Assembly: GCF_038957035.1 (NCBI RefSeq)
Contig: NZ_CP152412.1
Span: 7,932,501-7,996,500 of the forward strand
DNA: 64,000 nt
Direction of reading: 5' to 3'
From: Bradyrhizobium sp. B097
Lineage (GTDB): Bacteria; Pseudomonadota; Alphaproteobacteria; Rhizobiales; Xanthobacteraceae
Position 1 is the stretch's first letter; every line of letters starts with the position of its first letter. The notes beneath the pieces were generated by a model. The model worked only from the letters and a program-made list of their open reading frames with translations, did not search any database and was not told the origin of the DNA. The translations under genes were made by a program, and so were the position numbers. This document shows positions 19,376 through 28,316 of this stretch, piece by piece.

Positions 19376-19990
19376 TCATTTCAGCTTCGCCAGCACACCG
19401 GACAGTCCGTCGAGCGGCGCCTCCAGCACGACCGGCCCGCCTTGCGGCAGCGGATACGACACCAGGCACGGCGTCGCCGCGCGGATGTGCCGCCTCAGCA
19501 CATTGCCGATCGCGATCGTGGCGAAGCAGAAACTGGCGTCGCAGCGATCGGTCTGCGCGACGATGCGGTCGGGACTATCGCCCATTGCGAGCTCGATCTG
19601 CGCGCCGACGCCGGCGGCCGCAGGAATCCGCATCGCCATCAGCGGCTTGCCGTCGGCGGTCGCAATCAGCGACCAGTTGAAGGCGACTGCGCCCTGCGCG
19701 CTGACGATCGATTGCGTGACGTTGCAGACGCGGCGCTTCGATTTGAGGCTCTCGTCGCAGATCAAGGTCCAGTTCTTGAACGGCTGGATCATCCGCCTGA
19801 ACTCGCCGAGCGTCTCGCCTTCCGGCACCACGACGTCCGATGGCTTCACGGCATAGGCGAGTGGCGGCGCGCCCTGCGCGCTTGCGCCCGCCGCCGCGCC
19901 GAGCCAGATCGCCAAAGCCAGACACGCCAGCCGCCTCGTCGACGTCAGGGTCAATTGAGCGTCAGGCTCACGCCGGCGCTGACGCCCCAC
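19376..19990 (-). CDS. Invasion-associated locus B (IalB) family protein
   Basis: A secreted protein of up to 204 residues. The signal peptide lies around LACLALAIWLGAAAGASAQ. The mature domain has the IalB pattern: FKNWTLICDES, CNVTQSIVS, then DRCDASFCFATIAI with paired cysteines. Start is uncertain: GTG at 19990 (overlapping the adhesin 3' end by 40 bp) or TTG at 19954, which overlaps the adhesin stop as TTGA and gives a compact signal peptide. Neither has a clear ribosome-binding site, so translation probably depends on the adhesin gene. IalB proteins occur in Bartonella and Rhizobiales; the molecular role is not established. Confidence 0.85.
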   Translation of the reverse strand: MGRQRRREPDAQLTLTSTRRLACLALAIWLGAAAGASAQGAPPLAYAVKPSDVVVPEGETLGEFRRMIQPFKNWTLICDESLKSKRRVCNVTQSIVSAQGAVAFNWSLIATADGKPLMAMRIPAAAGVGAQIELAMGDSPDRIVAQTDRCDASFCFATIAIGNVLRRHIRAATPCLVSYPLPQGGPVVLEAPLDGLSGVLAKLK

Positions 19991-22900
19991 TCGCTGCCGG
20001 CGGTGGTCGCCGCCGCGTTGGTGCGCAGCCGGCCGTTCTCGCTGGTGTAGCCGATGCCGAAGGCGAGCGCGCCCTGGCTGCGCCAGACGCCGCCGCCAGC
20101 CGATGCGCTCACCTTGCCGGGCCGGTCGTCATAGCGCAGCGATGCGGCGGCCATGCCGATCGCGGCCGCACGCCAGGCGTCCTGCCGCACCTCGCCGATC
20201 TGGCCGTTCAGCTGCTGGAATGCGCTGTTGAGCTGGTTGACGTTGACCGCATCGGTGCCAGCGACGCCCGCCGCCACATTGCTGATGGTGACCGGCCCGC
20301 TGCTGCCGCTGTTCAGCGTCACCTTGTTGGTGGTGTTGCCGGAGGCATCGGTGTCGTAGCGGATCGAGCCGCTGGAAACCGCCTGGAGCTGGCTGACATT
20401 GACCGCATCGGTCGCGGCCGAGCCCGCGGCGACATTGGTAACGCGGCGCTCGGCCCCGGACGAGCCGACCGACACCTCGCCGGTCGCAACCCCCGCGACG
20501 CTCTTGCCGACGACGGGCGTATAGGCCGCATCGCTCAGATTGGCCGTGGTGGCCGAGTTCGCGCCGAGCGCCAGCGAATTGGCCGAAGTCGCCTTGGCGC
20601 CGGCGCCGATCGCGACCGAGTTGGCGCCCGACGCGGCCGAGCCGTTGCCCATCGATACTGCGTTCGCGCCGCTTGCGACCGATTGCGGTCCGATCGCGAC
20701 GCTCTCCGCGCCGGTGGCAGACGAGTCCGCCGCGGTGGAGTTGGCGTGGAAATACTTGATGCCGCCGCTGCCGGTCGAGATGTTGTTGACCGTCGTATAG
20801 AGAGCGTCGAGCGAGGTGTTGGTGGCCCAGAGCTGCGAGCCGTTGATCGCGTCCGTCGAGGTCGAGCTGATCTGTCCCGCGGCGACGTTGGTGACGGTGC
20901 GTTCCGCCCCGGCGCTGCCGACGCTGACGGTCGAGGTCGGCGCCGTGCCGGCGAAGGCGTAGGTAGTGCCGCCGATCGTGGTGTTCTTGGTCGCGACCAC
21001 CGTCTGTGTGGTTGAATTGGCACCGAGCGCGACGTCGCCGGCCTGCGCCGTCGCCTTGGCATTCGGGCCGAGCGCAACGCTGGTCGGGTTGGTGGTCTGG
21101 GATCCGGCGCCGATCGACACCGACTGGATGCCGCTGGCCTGCGCATTGGTTCCGAACGCGATCGAGTCGGCGAAGTTGGATACCGAATTCTGGCCGATCG
21201 CGATGCCGCCGGGTGCGGTCTGCTGCACGGTTGCGCCAAACCCCATGCCGATGCCGTTGTCGCCATTGACCACGGTCTGGGGCCCGACCGCGACGGAATT
21301 GTTGCCGACCGCGAGCGAGTCGGCGAGCGTCGAATTGGCGTGGAAGTATTTCGTGGTCGTGGTCGCGAACGACGACAGTGCACCGGTCAGCTGCCGCACG
21401 GTGACGGCGTCGCTCGACTGGGTGCCGTCGGCCACATTGGTGATCTGGCGATAGCTCGTCGCATTGCCGACCGACACCGCGCCGAGCAGCGCGAGATCGG
21501 TGGTGTTGTAGGGGATGATGGTGCCGCCGATCGTGCCGGAAGCCGGCGCGATCGCGCGGTTGGAGATCGATCCCGAACCGATCGCAACGCCATCGGCGAC
21601 CGTGGCCTGGGTGTTGAAGCCGAGTGCGGTCGAATTGGCGGCGGTTGCCGACGCGGCGATGCCGGCGGCCATCGAATTCGCACCGGTCGCACCGTTGTTG
21701 GTGTAGTTCGCCAGCTGGGTGCCACCATCGTTGACGCTGTAATAATGCGTCAGGCCGTTGCTGACGATGGTCGACAGGCTGTCGATCGCTGAGGTGGCGG
21801 CAAACAGCTGCGAACCGTTGATCGCATCGGTCGAACCGTTGCTGATCCGTCCCGCGGCGACGTTGGTGATGGTGCGTTCGGCACCAACGGCGCCGACGCT
21901 GACGGTCGAGAGCGGCGTCGTGCCGGCGAAGCTGTAGGCGGTGTTGCCGATGGTGATGCCCGACGTGCCGACCGCCGTGGTGGTCTGGCTGCCGGAGCCG
22001 AGCGCGATATCGTTGGCATTCGCAGCGGTCGCGCCGTTGCCGATCGACACCGAGCCGCTGCCGGTCGCGGTCGACACCGGCCCGATCGCGACCGAATTCG
22101 TTCCGGCGGCCGACGAGTCGGCCAGCGTCGAATTGGCGTGGAAGTACTTGATGCCGCCGCCATTGTTGATGTTGTTGACGGTGGTCGCGAGACCGTCGAC
22201 GGCCTGGTTGGTGGACCAGAGCTGGGAGCCGTTGACCGCATCCGTCGAGCCGTTGTTGAGCCGTCCTGCCGCCACGTTGGTGATGGTGCGCTCGGCACCG
22301 ACCGCACCGACGCTCACCGTCGAGGCCGGCGTGGTGCCGGCAAAGCTGTAGGTGGTGCCGCCGATCACCGCGTTCGGCGTGCCGACCGCCGTGGCGGTCT
22401 GGCTTCCCGCGCCGAGCGCAACGTCATTGGCATTGGCGGCGTTCGCGCCGTTGCCGATCGACACCGAGCCGCTGCCGGTCGCGGTCGACACCGGGCCGAT
22501 CGCGACCGAGTTCGTCCCGACCGGAGACGAATCGGCCAATGTCGAATTGGCATGGAAATACTTGATGCCGCCGCCGGTGTTGATGTTGTTGACGGTGCTG
22601 GCGAGGCCGTCGACCGCCTGGTTGGTGGCAAACAGCTGCGAGCCGTTGACCGCGTCGGTCGAGCCGTTGTTGAGCCGTCCCGCCGCGACATTGGTGATGG
22701 TGCGCTCGGCGCCGACCGCGCCGACGCTGACCGTCGAGCCCGGCGTCGTACCGGCGAAACTGTAGGTCGTGCCGTTGATCACGGTGTTCGGGGTACCGAC
22801 CGCGACTGACGTGACGCTGCCGGAGCCGAGTGCGACCGCATTTGCGTTCGAGGCGTTGGCGTTGGCGCCGAGCGCAAGCGAATTGGCCTGGCTGGCCGTC

Positions 22901-25329
22901 GCGGAAGTACCGCCGGCAAAGGAGCTGACGCCTGATGCCGTCGCATTGGCGCCAACGGCGGTGGATGCGGAGCCTGACGCGGTGGTCTGAGTGCCGAGAG
23001 CAATCGAATCGCGACCGGATGCCTTCGGACCGCCGCCAAAGGCGTCGCCGATCGCGATGGCACCATCATTCGTGGCCTGCCCCGCACCGATGGCAACGGC
23101 TCCGGTCAGCGGCTGATTGCTGAGCGACGCGGCAAGCGCGCCCGAACCGAGCGCCGTGTCCGACGATGCCCGTGCCGCGGCGCCAGTGCCGACCGCAACA
23201 CTGCTCGCACCGGCGGCACTCGCGCTGACACCGGCCGCGAGCGCGTTGGCGCCGGTGGCTCCGGCGTTGTTGTAGTTGGTGTCGGTTCCCGGCGTCGTGC
23301 TGTTGACGCTGTAGTCGTGGATCGCGCCGGCGGCGATCTGGCTCGTCAGTGTGTTGGCGACACTGTAGAGCTGCGAGCCGTTGATGGCATCGGTCGAGGT
23401 CTGCGTGACTCGGCCTGCCGCCACGTTGGTGATGGTCCGCTCCGCGCCGACCGCGCCGACACTGATCGTGGACCCCGGCGTGGTGCCGGCGAAGTTCCCG
23501 AACGTGACGCCATTGATGACAGCATTTGGCGTGCCGACTGCGGCAACAGTGACGCTGCCGGAGCCGAGTGCGACATCGCCGGATTTTGCCGCCGCCGTGG
23601 CGCCGTCGCCCAGTGCGACATTGCCCGCAAGACCGGCGGCGCCCGCGGTGGAGCCATTGCCGAGCGCCACGGAGCCCTGCCCGATCGCCTTGTTGTTGTT
23701 GCCAATCGCGACGGCACCGTTGGCCTGGTTGGCGGCGGTAGCGCTGGCCGTGCCGTCACTGTTGGCGATGTTGTTCGCGCCACCGGTGAAGGCGCCGGTG
23801 CCGCTGGCATAGCTGGGATCGCCGATCGCCACCGCGCCGTTGCCAAAGGCGGTGTTGTTCGCGCCGATCGAGACCGCCTGGCCGCCGGTCGCCACCGCGT
23901 TGGTGCCCAAGGCCACCGCGTTGGCGGAACTGGCCGCGGCATTGTTACCGACAGCGATGGCGCTTGTAGCCGACGCCTTGGCGCCGATGCCGAGCGCGGT
24001 ACTGGCGGTTCCGCTGGCGCTGGCGCTGACGCCGGCCGCGAGAGAGTTGTCTCCTGTCGCGTTCGCTGCAGATCCGAACGCGGAGGCGTTTTGGCCGCTG
24101 GCAACGGCTGTGTTGCCAACAGCTGTGCTGGCGGCTGCACTCGCATTTGACGCAGTGCCGATCGCCAACGAGCTCGTGCCGGCGGCACTGGCCCCAACGC
24201 CGGTCGCGATCGAACTGATGCCGGCGGATGCCGCATTGTTGCCGAGCGCGATGCCGCCCGTCGCTGCACTGTTGACGATCGCGCCCGATCCAATTGCGAC
24301 GGAGCCCCCGGTGCTCAGCGCCTGTGCCTGATTGCCCACAGCCACGGCAAAATCTGCGGCTGCGTTGCTGGAGCTGCCTCCGGCGAATGAGTTGATCCCC
24401 GACGCGGTCGCCTGCTTGCCAAGAGCAGTCGCGCTGTCCGCCGAGGCAACGGACGACCAGCCTCCGGCCCATGCAAAGTTCCCGCTCGCCAAGGAGCTGA
24501 CGCCGACCGCGGTGGCATTGCCTCCGGTGGCATTGGCGAACGTGCCCAAGGCGCTCGTGCCGGCGCCGGTGGCGACGGCTTGAACGCCGAGCGCGACCGA
24601 GTTGACGCCGCTCGAGACCGTGCCCTGGCCCAGGGCCATCGCGCCGCCAGTGCCCGTCGCCTTCGCGTTCAGGCCGAGCGCCACCGAATACTGTGCCGAT
24701 GCGACGGACGTACGTCCAACCGCGATGGCGTCGGCCTGGGATGCTGTCACATCCGTGCCAATGCCGATGGCGCTTGCAGCGGTCGCACCCGATCCCACAA
24801 CAGTGCGCGAGCCAAGGTAGACGGAGTTCAACTGGGACGCGATCGCCTGGAAGCCGATCGCGACGGCATTCTGAGCGCCTGCGCTCGTGCTCGTGCCTTG
24901 GGCGATGGAATCGAGTCCCGAAGCCGCCGCTCCGCTTCCAAGCGCGAGGCCACGCAGCCCGCTGGCCGTCGAGCCAGGTCCGACCGCCACGGCATTGCCG
25001 CCTGTCGCGGAACCTCCGCCTGCCTGGTAGGCCTGCGCGCTCGCGGTTTGAGGGATGGCAGCAAAACTCGCTGCTACCAGCACGAACGACGCCCAACCGG
25101 CGAACCGGCCGCTGAACAACCGTGGTGCTACGGCTCCCGAGACGCCCAGCGAACCGAGCCCCAGCCTATCGCGCTTCACGCCGAGCCTGCGGTGCGCCTG
25201 CCGCAGCACCGCGATCAGCCGGCGCCGCAGCGAAGAGCTGCCCGCATCGCCCGATGCGACCCAGCTCCGAACGAAGCCGGTGCGGCCTTGACGCTTCAGC
25301 GATTCGGATGAGTTGCCTGCGACAACCAT
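19951..25329 (-). CDS. Trimeric autotransporter adhesin (YadA/Hia type)
   Basis: A 1792-residue outer-membrane adhesin. The N-terminus is long: about 75 basic residues, then a signal helix ending in ASFAAIPQTASA. The head is made of many 14-residue Hep/Hag beta-roll units (pattern SVALGxxAxA). Collagen-binding-like stalk repeats follow: five good copies of GAERTITNVAAG plus STDAINGSQL, and four KYFHANST modules. The C-terminal about 90 residues are the YadA anchor (QLNGQIGEVRQDAWRA ... GVSLTLN) ending in a terminal aromatic-free Asn. The ATG at 25329 has AAGGGG; an upstream ATG at 25350 has none. IalB-family and anchored Pro/Ala-rich genes follow, and an AraC regulator precedes it. Confidence 0.95.
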   Translation of the reverse strand: MVVAGNSSESLKRQGRTGFVRSWVASGDAGSSSLRRRLIAVLRQAHRRLGVKRDRLGLGSLGVSGAVAPRLFSGRFAGWASFVLVAASFAAIPQTASAQAYQAGGGSATGGNAVAVGPGSTASGLRGLALGSGAAASGLDSIAQGTSTSAGAQNAVAIGFQAIASQLNSVYLGSRTVVGSGATAASAIGIGTDVTASQADAIAVGRTSVASAQYSVALGLNAKATGTGGAMALGQGTVSSGVNSVALGVQAVATGAGTSALGTFANATGGNATAVGVSSLASGNFAWAGGWSSVASADSATALGKQATASGINSFAGGSSSNAAADFAVAVGNQAQALSTGGSVAIGSGAIVNSAATGGIALGNNAASAGISSIATGVGASAAGTSSLAIGTASNASAAASTAVGNTAVASGQNASAFGSAANATGDNSLAAGVSASASGTASTALGIGAKASATSAIAVGNNAAASSANAVALGTNAVATGGQAVSIGANNTAFGNGAVAIGDPSYASGTGAFTGGANNIANSDGTASATAANQANGAVAIGNNNKAIGQGSVALGNGSTAGAAGLAGNVALGDGATAAAKSGDVALGSGSVTVAAVGTPNAVINGVTFGNFAGTTPGSTISVGAVGAERTITNVAAGRVTQTSTDAINGSQLYSVANTLTSQIAAGAIHDYSVNSTTPGTDTNYNNAGATGANALAAGVSASAAGASSVAVGTGAAARASSDTALGSGALAASLSNQPLTGAVAIGAGQATNDGAIAIGDAFGGGPKASGRDSIALGTQTTASGSASTAVGANATASGVSSFAGGTSATASQANSLALGANANASNANAVALGSGSVTSVAVGTPNTVINGTTYSFAGTTPGSTVSVGAVGAERTITNVAAGRLNNGSTDAVNGSQLFATNQAVDGLASTVNNINTGGGIKYFHANSTLADSSPVGTNSVAIGPVSTATGSGSVSIGNGANAANANDVALGAGSQTATAVGTPNAVIGGTTYSFAGTTPASTVSVGAVGAERTITNVAAGRLNNGSTDAVNGSQLWSTNQAVDGLATTVNNINNGGGIKYFHANSTLADSSAAGTNSVAIGPVSTATGSGSVSIGNGATAANANDIALGSGSQTTTAVGTSGITIGNTAYSFAGTTPLSTVSVGAVGAERTITNVAAGRISNGSTDAINGSQLFAATSAIDSLSTIVSNGLTHYYSVNDGGTQLANYTNNGATGANSMAAGIAASATAANSTALGFNTQATVADGVAIGSGSISNRAIAPASGTIGGTIIPYNTTDLALLGAVSVGNATSYRQITNVADGTQSSDAVTVRQLTGALSSFATTTTKYFHANSTLADSLAVGNNSVAVGPQTVVNGDNGIGMGFGATVQQTAPGGIAIGQNSVSNFADSIAFGTNAQASGIQSVSIGAGSQTTNPTSVALGPNAKATAQAGDVALGANSTTQTVVATKNTTIGGTTYAFAGTAPTSTVSVGSAGAERTVTNVAAGQISSTSTDAINGSQLWATNTSLDALYTTVNNISTGSGGIKYFHANSTAADSSATGAESVAIGPQSVASGANAVSMGNGSAASGANSVAIGAGAKATSANSLALGANSATTANLSDAAYTPVVGKSVAGVATGEVSVGSSGAERRVTNVAAGSAATDAVNVSQLQAVSSGSIRYDTDASGNTTNKVTLNSGSSGPVTISNVAAGVAGTDAVNVNQLNSAFQQLNGQIGEVRQDAWRAAAIGMAAASLRYDDRPGKVSASAGGGVWRSQGALAFGIGYTSENGRLRTNAAATTAGSEWGVSAGVSLTLN
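21941..22768. repeat. Two tandem 414-bp repeats inside the adhesin gene
   Basis: Copy 1 is 21941-22354 and copy 2 is 22355-22768. They encode near-identical 138-residue modules, each with a SYSFAGTTP-type strand, GAERTITNVAAGRLNNGSTD, a coiled NQAVDGLA(S/T)TVNNIN segment, KYFHANSTLADSS and a short beta-roll. Diverged copies flank them. The unit keeps frame (414 = 3 x 138), so copy number could change by recombination without breaking the protein. Confidence 0.85.
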
Positions 25330-25664
25330 GGTGCGCCCCTTTTGTGACATCTGGTCCAGACGTCGGGGGTGCCATGCCGCGGACTGTGCCGACACGCGTG
25401 TCCCTTGGGACCACATGCGGAGATATGAAGGCCGCGCAACCTGCGCCGGCCTTCCGGTCCTGGCCAACGATGTGTCGAACTCAACGAGCGCATCTTGTCA
25501 CCCAGCGCTCGCTCGACTGCCCCATCAATGTGCCCCGAGTCGTCATATCAAAAATGATAGACACATATTTGACAACGTCACTCAGCAGGCCGTCCAAATA
25601 GCGCGCAGATCGTCTCACAAGTTGAATGATTTGCTCGATGCACCGTGGGGTAATCTGCCAATCT
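25330..25664. other. Adhesin upstream region with AT-rich promoter candidate
   Basis: 335 bp between the AraC gene stop and the adhesin start. Around 25541-25580 there is an AT-rich island; on the minus strand it contains TTGTCA and, 19 nt later, TGATAT, overlapping an ATCATTTTTGAT inverted repeat. This could be the adhesin promoter with an operator. The match to consensus is weak. Confidence 0.35.
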
Positions 25665-26717
25665 TCAACCGGCAGTTGATCTGCGGCGCACGCGTTCACG
25701 CATTTCGCGCGGACTGACGCCGAATTCGCGGCGAAACGCGCGCGTGAAATCCGACGCCAGCTTGAAGCCGTGACGATAGGCGATCTCCTGCACCTGCCTG
25801 TCGGTGGATGCGACGAGTTCTGCATGTGCTGCGCGCAGCCGTTTGCGCAGGATATATCCGGCGACGCCGCCGACGCTCTCGAATGCACGGTAGAGGGCAG
25901 AGCGCGAGATCCGCAATTGCTGCGCAATGCGATCCGGCGTCAGATCGAAGTCGCCGAGATGCGTCTCTATATAAAGACGTGCACGCTCGAACAGCACCGA
26001 TTCGATTGCGCCGCGTGCCTGCTCCAGCCGGTCCGAGGACAGCTGAATGCATGCCGCGATCATCTGCGCGGTCGCTCGCCCCGCCTGCCGCAGTTCGTCC
26101 GGCGACATCAGGACCAGACGCGTTTCGAGTCTGTCGAGATAGTCGGACAGCAGTTCGATCAGATTGCCCGAGAGGAGAATGTTGCAGGCGTCGTTGAGCT
26201 GATCGGCCACATCCGCGAATGACCGGCGCGGCAAAGCCAGCACCAGGCCTTCATAGTCGGTGATGCTGCCGCGGAAATCGTCGTCGAGCGAGATCAGGAA
26301 CATCGCGCCTGGCCCGGCGTGAACGCGCCGCTCTGCGGTTTCGAAGCGGGCCTCGCCGGAGCGCACCCGGAACAGCCACCAGATATCGACCGGCGCGCCC
26401 TGCGAGGGGTCGCCGGCACGCGCGAATGTTTGAGCGGCAACGCGTCCTGATGTGAAGATGACGTCGGCCATGTTGCAGGTCAGATACTCCACCTCGAATC
26501 CCTGCGCAGGACTATGGCCTTCCGACGGCGCCACATCGACCAGCGAGGCCATGCGCGTCTTCCAGACCTCGAACTGCTCCGACGGCGGATAGAACCGTGT
26601 CGTGAAGAACCGCGGTACCGACGGGATTATGTCCCTGATGTCCCGGGGCTCGCGTGGCAGGGGAACTTGTTCGAGGAGATTGGCGGCATTCGCCGGCGCA
26701 TTGTCGTCTTCTGGCAT
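25665..26717 (-). CDS. AraC-family transcriptional regulator upstream of the adhesin operon
   Basis: A 350-residue regulator with an N-terminal AraC-binding-like domain (about 60-220; the segment VWKTRMASLVDVAP is typical) and a C-terminal AraC helix-turn-helix domain (DLTPDRIAQQLRISRSALYRAF; VQEIAYRHGFKLASDFTRAF; FGVSPREMR). The ATG at 26717 has GGGGGACGGA upstream; the longer frame to 26921 is unsupported. It is on the same strand and 335 bp upstream of the adhesin gene, so it is a candidate local regulator of adhesion. Confidence 0.9.
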   Translation of the reverse strand: MPEDDNAPANAANLLEQVPLPREPRDIRDIIPSVPRFFTTRFYPPSEQFEVWKTRMASLVDVAPSEGHSPAQGFEVEYLTCNMADVIFTSGRVAAQTFARAGDPSQGAPVDIWWLFRVRSGEARFETAERRVHAGPGAMFLISLDDDFRGSITDYEGLVLALPRRSFADVADQLNDACNILLSGNLIELLSDYLDRLETRLVLMSPDELRQAGRATAQMIAACIQLSSDRLEQARGAIESVLFERARLYIETHLGDFDLTPDRIAQQLRISRSALYRAFESVGGVAGYILRKRLRAAHAELVASTDRQVQEIAYRHGFKLASDFTRAFRREFGVSPREMRERVRRRSTAG

Positions 26718-27473
26718 GTCATTCCGTCCCCCGTCGTCGCAAACGACGAACGTCGTCTCAACGGGGGCGCATTCCCAAGGTTGCGTCGCCGGCCGCTGAC
26801 GGGCAGGCGAATTTCTGGCGGACAAGGAAGCAGCATTTTCGGATGCGGACATCACCCGCTTACGCCGGCCGCTCCTGATAGGGCCGATGGGTCCTGCGGC
26901 AGTCGGGCTCACACATGGCATTCATCATTGTCGCGTCATTTCCGGACCCGGCCCGGAAGGCCCGTCGCCGAGTCGGCCTGACTGATCTAGGGAACAATCT
27001 GAGCGAGAACCAGAGCGGCGGCAACGCGCTCGTTGAAGAAATCCAAAATTGCATTCGCGCGATGCGATCGGGCAACGCATCATCGCAGGGACTTCAGAAA
27101 ATTTTCTCGATCTTCGCGCTGAGACGAAATGAATGTCGGGAGAGCGCAGCAACTTAAGCACGGTACATGACACATCGCGAATCCCGCGCACGGGATTCGC
27201 GTCGACCGCGCCCGAAGACGCTTGCCTAATCATGCGGCATTCCACCACGTGCGACGTGAATGCGATCGATGGGAACGGAACACGCGCGCCGCACGGGGCG
27301 CACATGTTGTGGCACGCTGCGGCATCTTCATATGAACGTCGAGATGACGAAAGTAACAATGGCTCATCATATTCGTCGGCGAACACGCCCGCTATGCCGG
27401 CGGGGCGAACCTGATCGCCGGCACCTGCAACACCAGCGACGGAGCAGGCGGTCCTCGATCGGGCGCCGCCCGG
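26718..27473. other. Gene-free intergenic region
   Basis: About 755 bp. An 80-codon plus-strand frame (26915-27157) and a 153-codon minus-strand frame (26925-27386) overlap here, but neither has a ribosome-binding site, known motif or membrane pattern. The only clear structure is the inverted repeat at 27176-27201. Confidence 0.45.
27176..27201. repeat. Perfect 11-bp inverted repeat, 4-bp loop
   Basis: CGCGAATCCCG, spacer CGCA, CGGGATTCGCG. There is no T run on either side, so it is not a classical intrinsic terminator. It may be a protein-binding palindrome or an RNA hairpin in a gene-free region. Confidence 0.55.
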
Positions 27474-27908
27474 CTATGCCTTGGCTTGCCCGATATGGTC
27501 GAGCCATGCCGCAAAGCGCGGATGCTTCGCGAACCTGCCTTGCACGACCGCCAACTCCTGCTGGAACACCGGCAGCGAGAGCACCCGTTCGATGTCGGGC
27601 TCCCTGATCTTCCAGATTCCCGGCGGAACGAAGCCGTGCACCTTGAGCTCGTAGAGCTCAAAGATCGAGAAGATGAATTCATGCACAATTCGGCGCTCGT
27701 CCGGCGTCATCTCGATGACGTCGCCGGCGCCCTCGTCATGGAACGCCGACGTTGGCAGGCGACGCCGCAAATCGGATATGCGCTCGGAATATCTCAGGAA
27801 GATGTCGGCTCCCAGACGCCGGTTGTTGGTATGCAGCGCCGTGTAGATCGCGGTGATGCCGACGACGATGGTCCCGAGCGTCATGAACTTCAGGATATGA
27901 TCGAGCAC
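27474..27908 (-). CDS. Hypothetical protein with one N-terminal membrane helix
   Basis: A 144-residue protein. One membrane segment (about residues 5-25, LKFMTLGTIVVGITAIYTAL) is followed by a helical cytoplasmic domain of about 115 residues (NNRRLGADIFLRYSERISDLRRRLP ... VHEFIFSIFELYELK ... WLDHIGQA). The layout resembles DUF4760-type small membrane proteins of unknown function. It is a stand-alone gene on the minus strand, divergent from the GGDEF-EAL gene. Confidence 0.75.
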   Translation of the reverse strand: MLDHILKFMTLGTIVVGITAIYTALHTNNRRLGADIFLRYSERISDLRRRLPTSAFHDEGAGDVIEMTPDERRIVHEFIFSIFELYELKVHGFVPPGIWKIREPDIERVLSLPVFQQELAVVQGRFAKHPRFAAWLDHIGQAKA

Positions 27909-28316
27909 TGCGATGCCTCCTTCGACCTTCCGTGATCGCGCCAGGAGCCCTGTGCAACCTGTGTTCCGCGCCCTTTATTGCCCGGGGCGCCGTGATCGTC
28001 GAGATGTGGATCACCGATTTGCCCAACCGCACAAGTCTATCGTCCAAGCCGCCTTCGATGGCTCCCGGCAGCACAGGGGTTCTCACCGGGGAGGTCTGCC
28101 GCGCCCCGGCGCCCGTTCCGAATGGCCATGCGTCGGCACGGCGGCAATTTGGCCCTCGACGAAAGTCGCAACAAATGGGCGGCGCGCCCGTCGTAGATTT
28201 GTAACCATCTTGCAAATCGTTATCGCGCAAAAGTCGCGGGCAGCCTTCACGCTACCTTTTGCAAACTCCAAACTGCCTACCGTCGCCGGATATTATAGTG
28301 GATTGGGGATCGGCAG
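27909..28316. other. Divergent intergenic region
   Basis: About 408 bp between the hypothetical membrane protein and the GGDEF-EAL gene; it must hold both promoters. No repeat, RNA or convincing small gene was recognised. GGGGAT at 28305-28310 is the probable ribosome-binding site of the GGDEF-EAL gene. Confidence 0.45.

Noticed and set aside
18388..19680. 430-codon plus-strand open frame
   Set aside because: Antisense to the IalB-family and anchored-protein genes; no start site or motif.
21941..22768. Repeats that could be taken for a CRISPR-like array
   Set aside because: The units are 414 bp, in frame and part of the adhesin stalk; no short repeats with unique spacers and no cas genes.
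26915..27386. Two overlapping small frames (80 and 153 codons) in a gap
   Set aside because: No ribosome-binding site, no recognisable motif and no coding bias; listed as gene-free.
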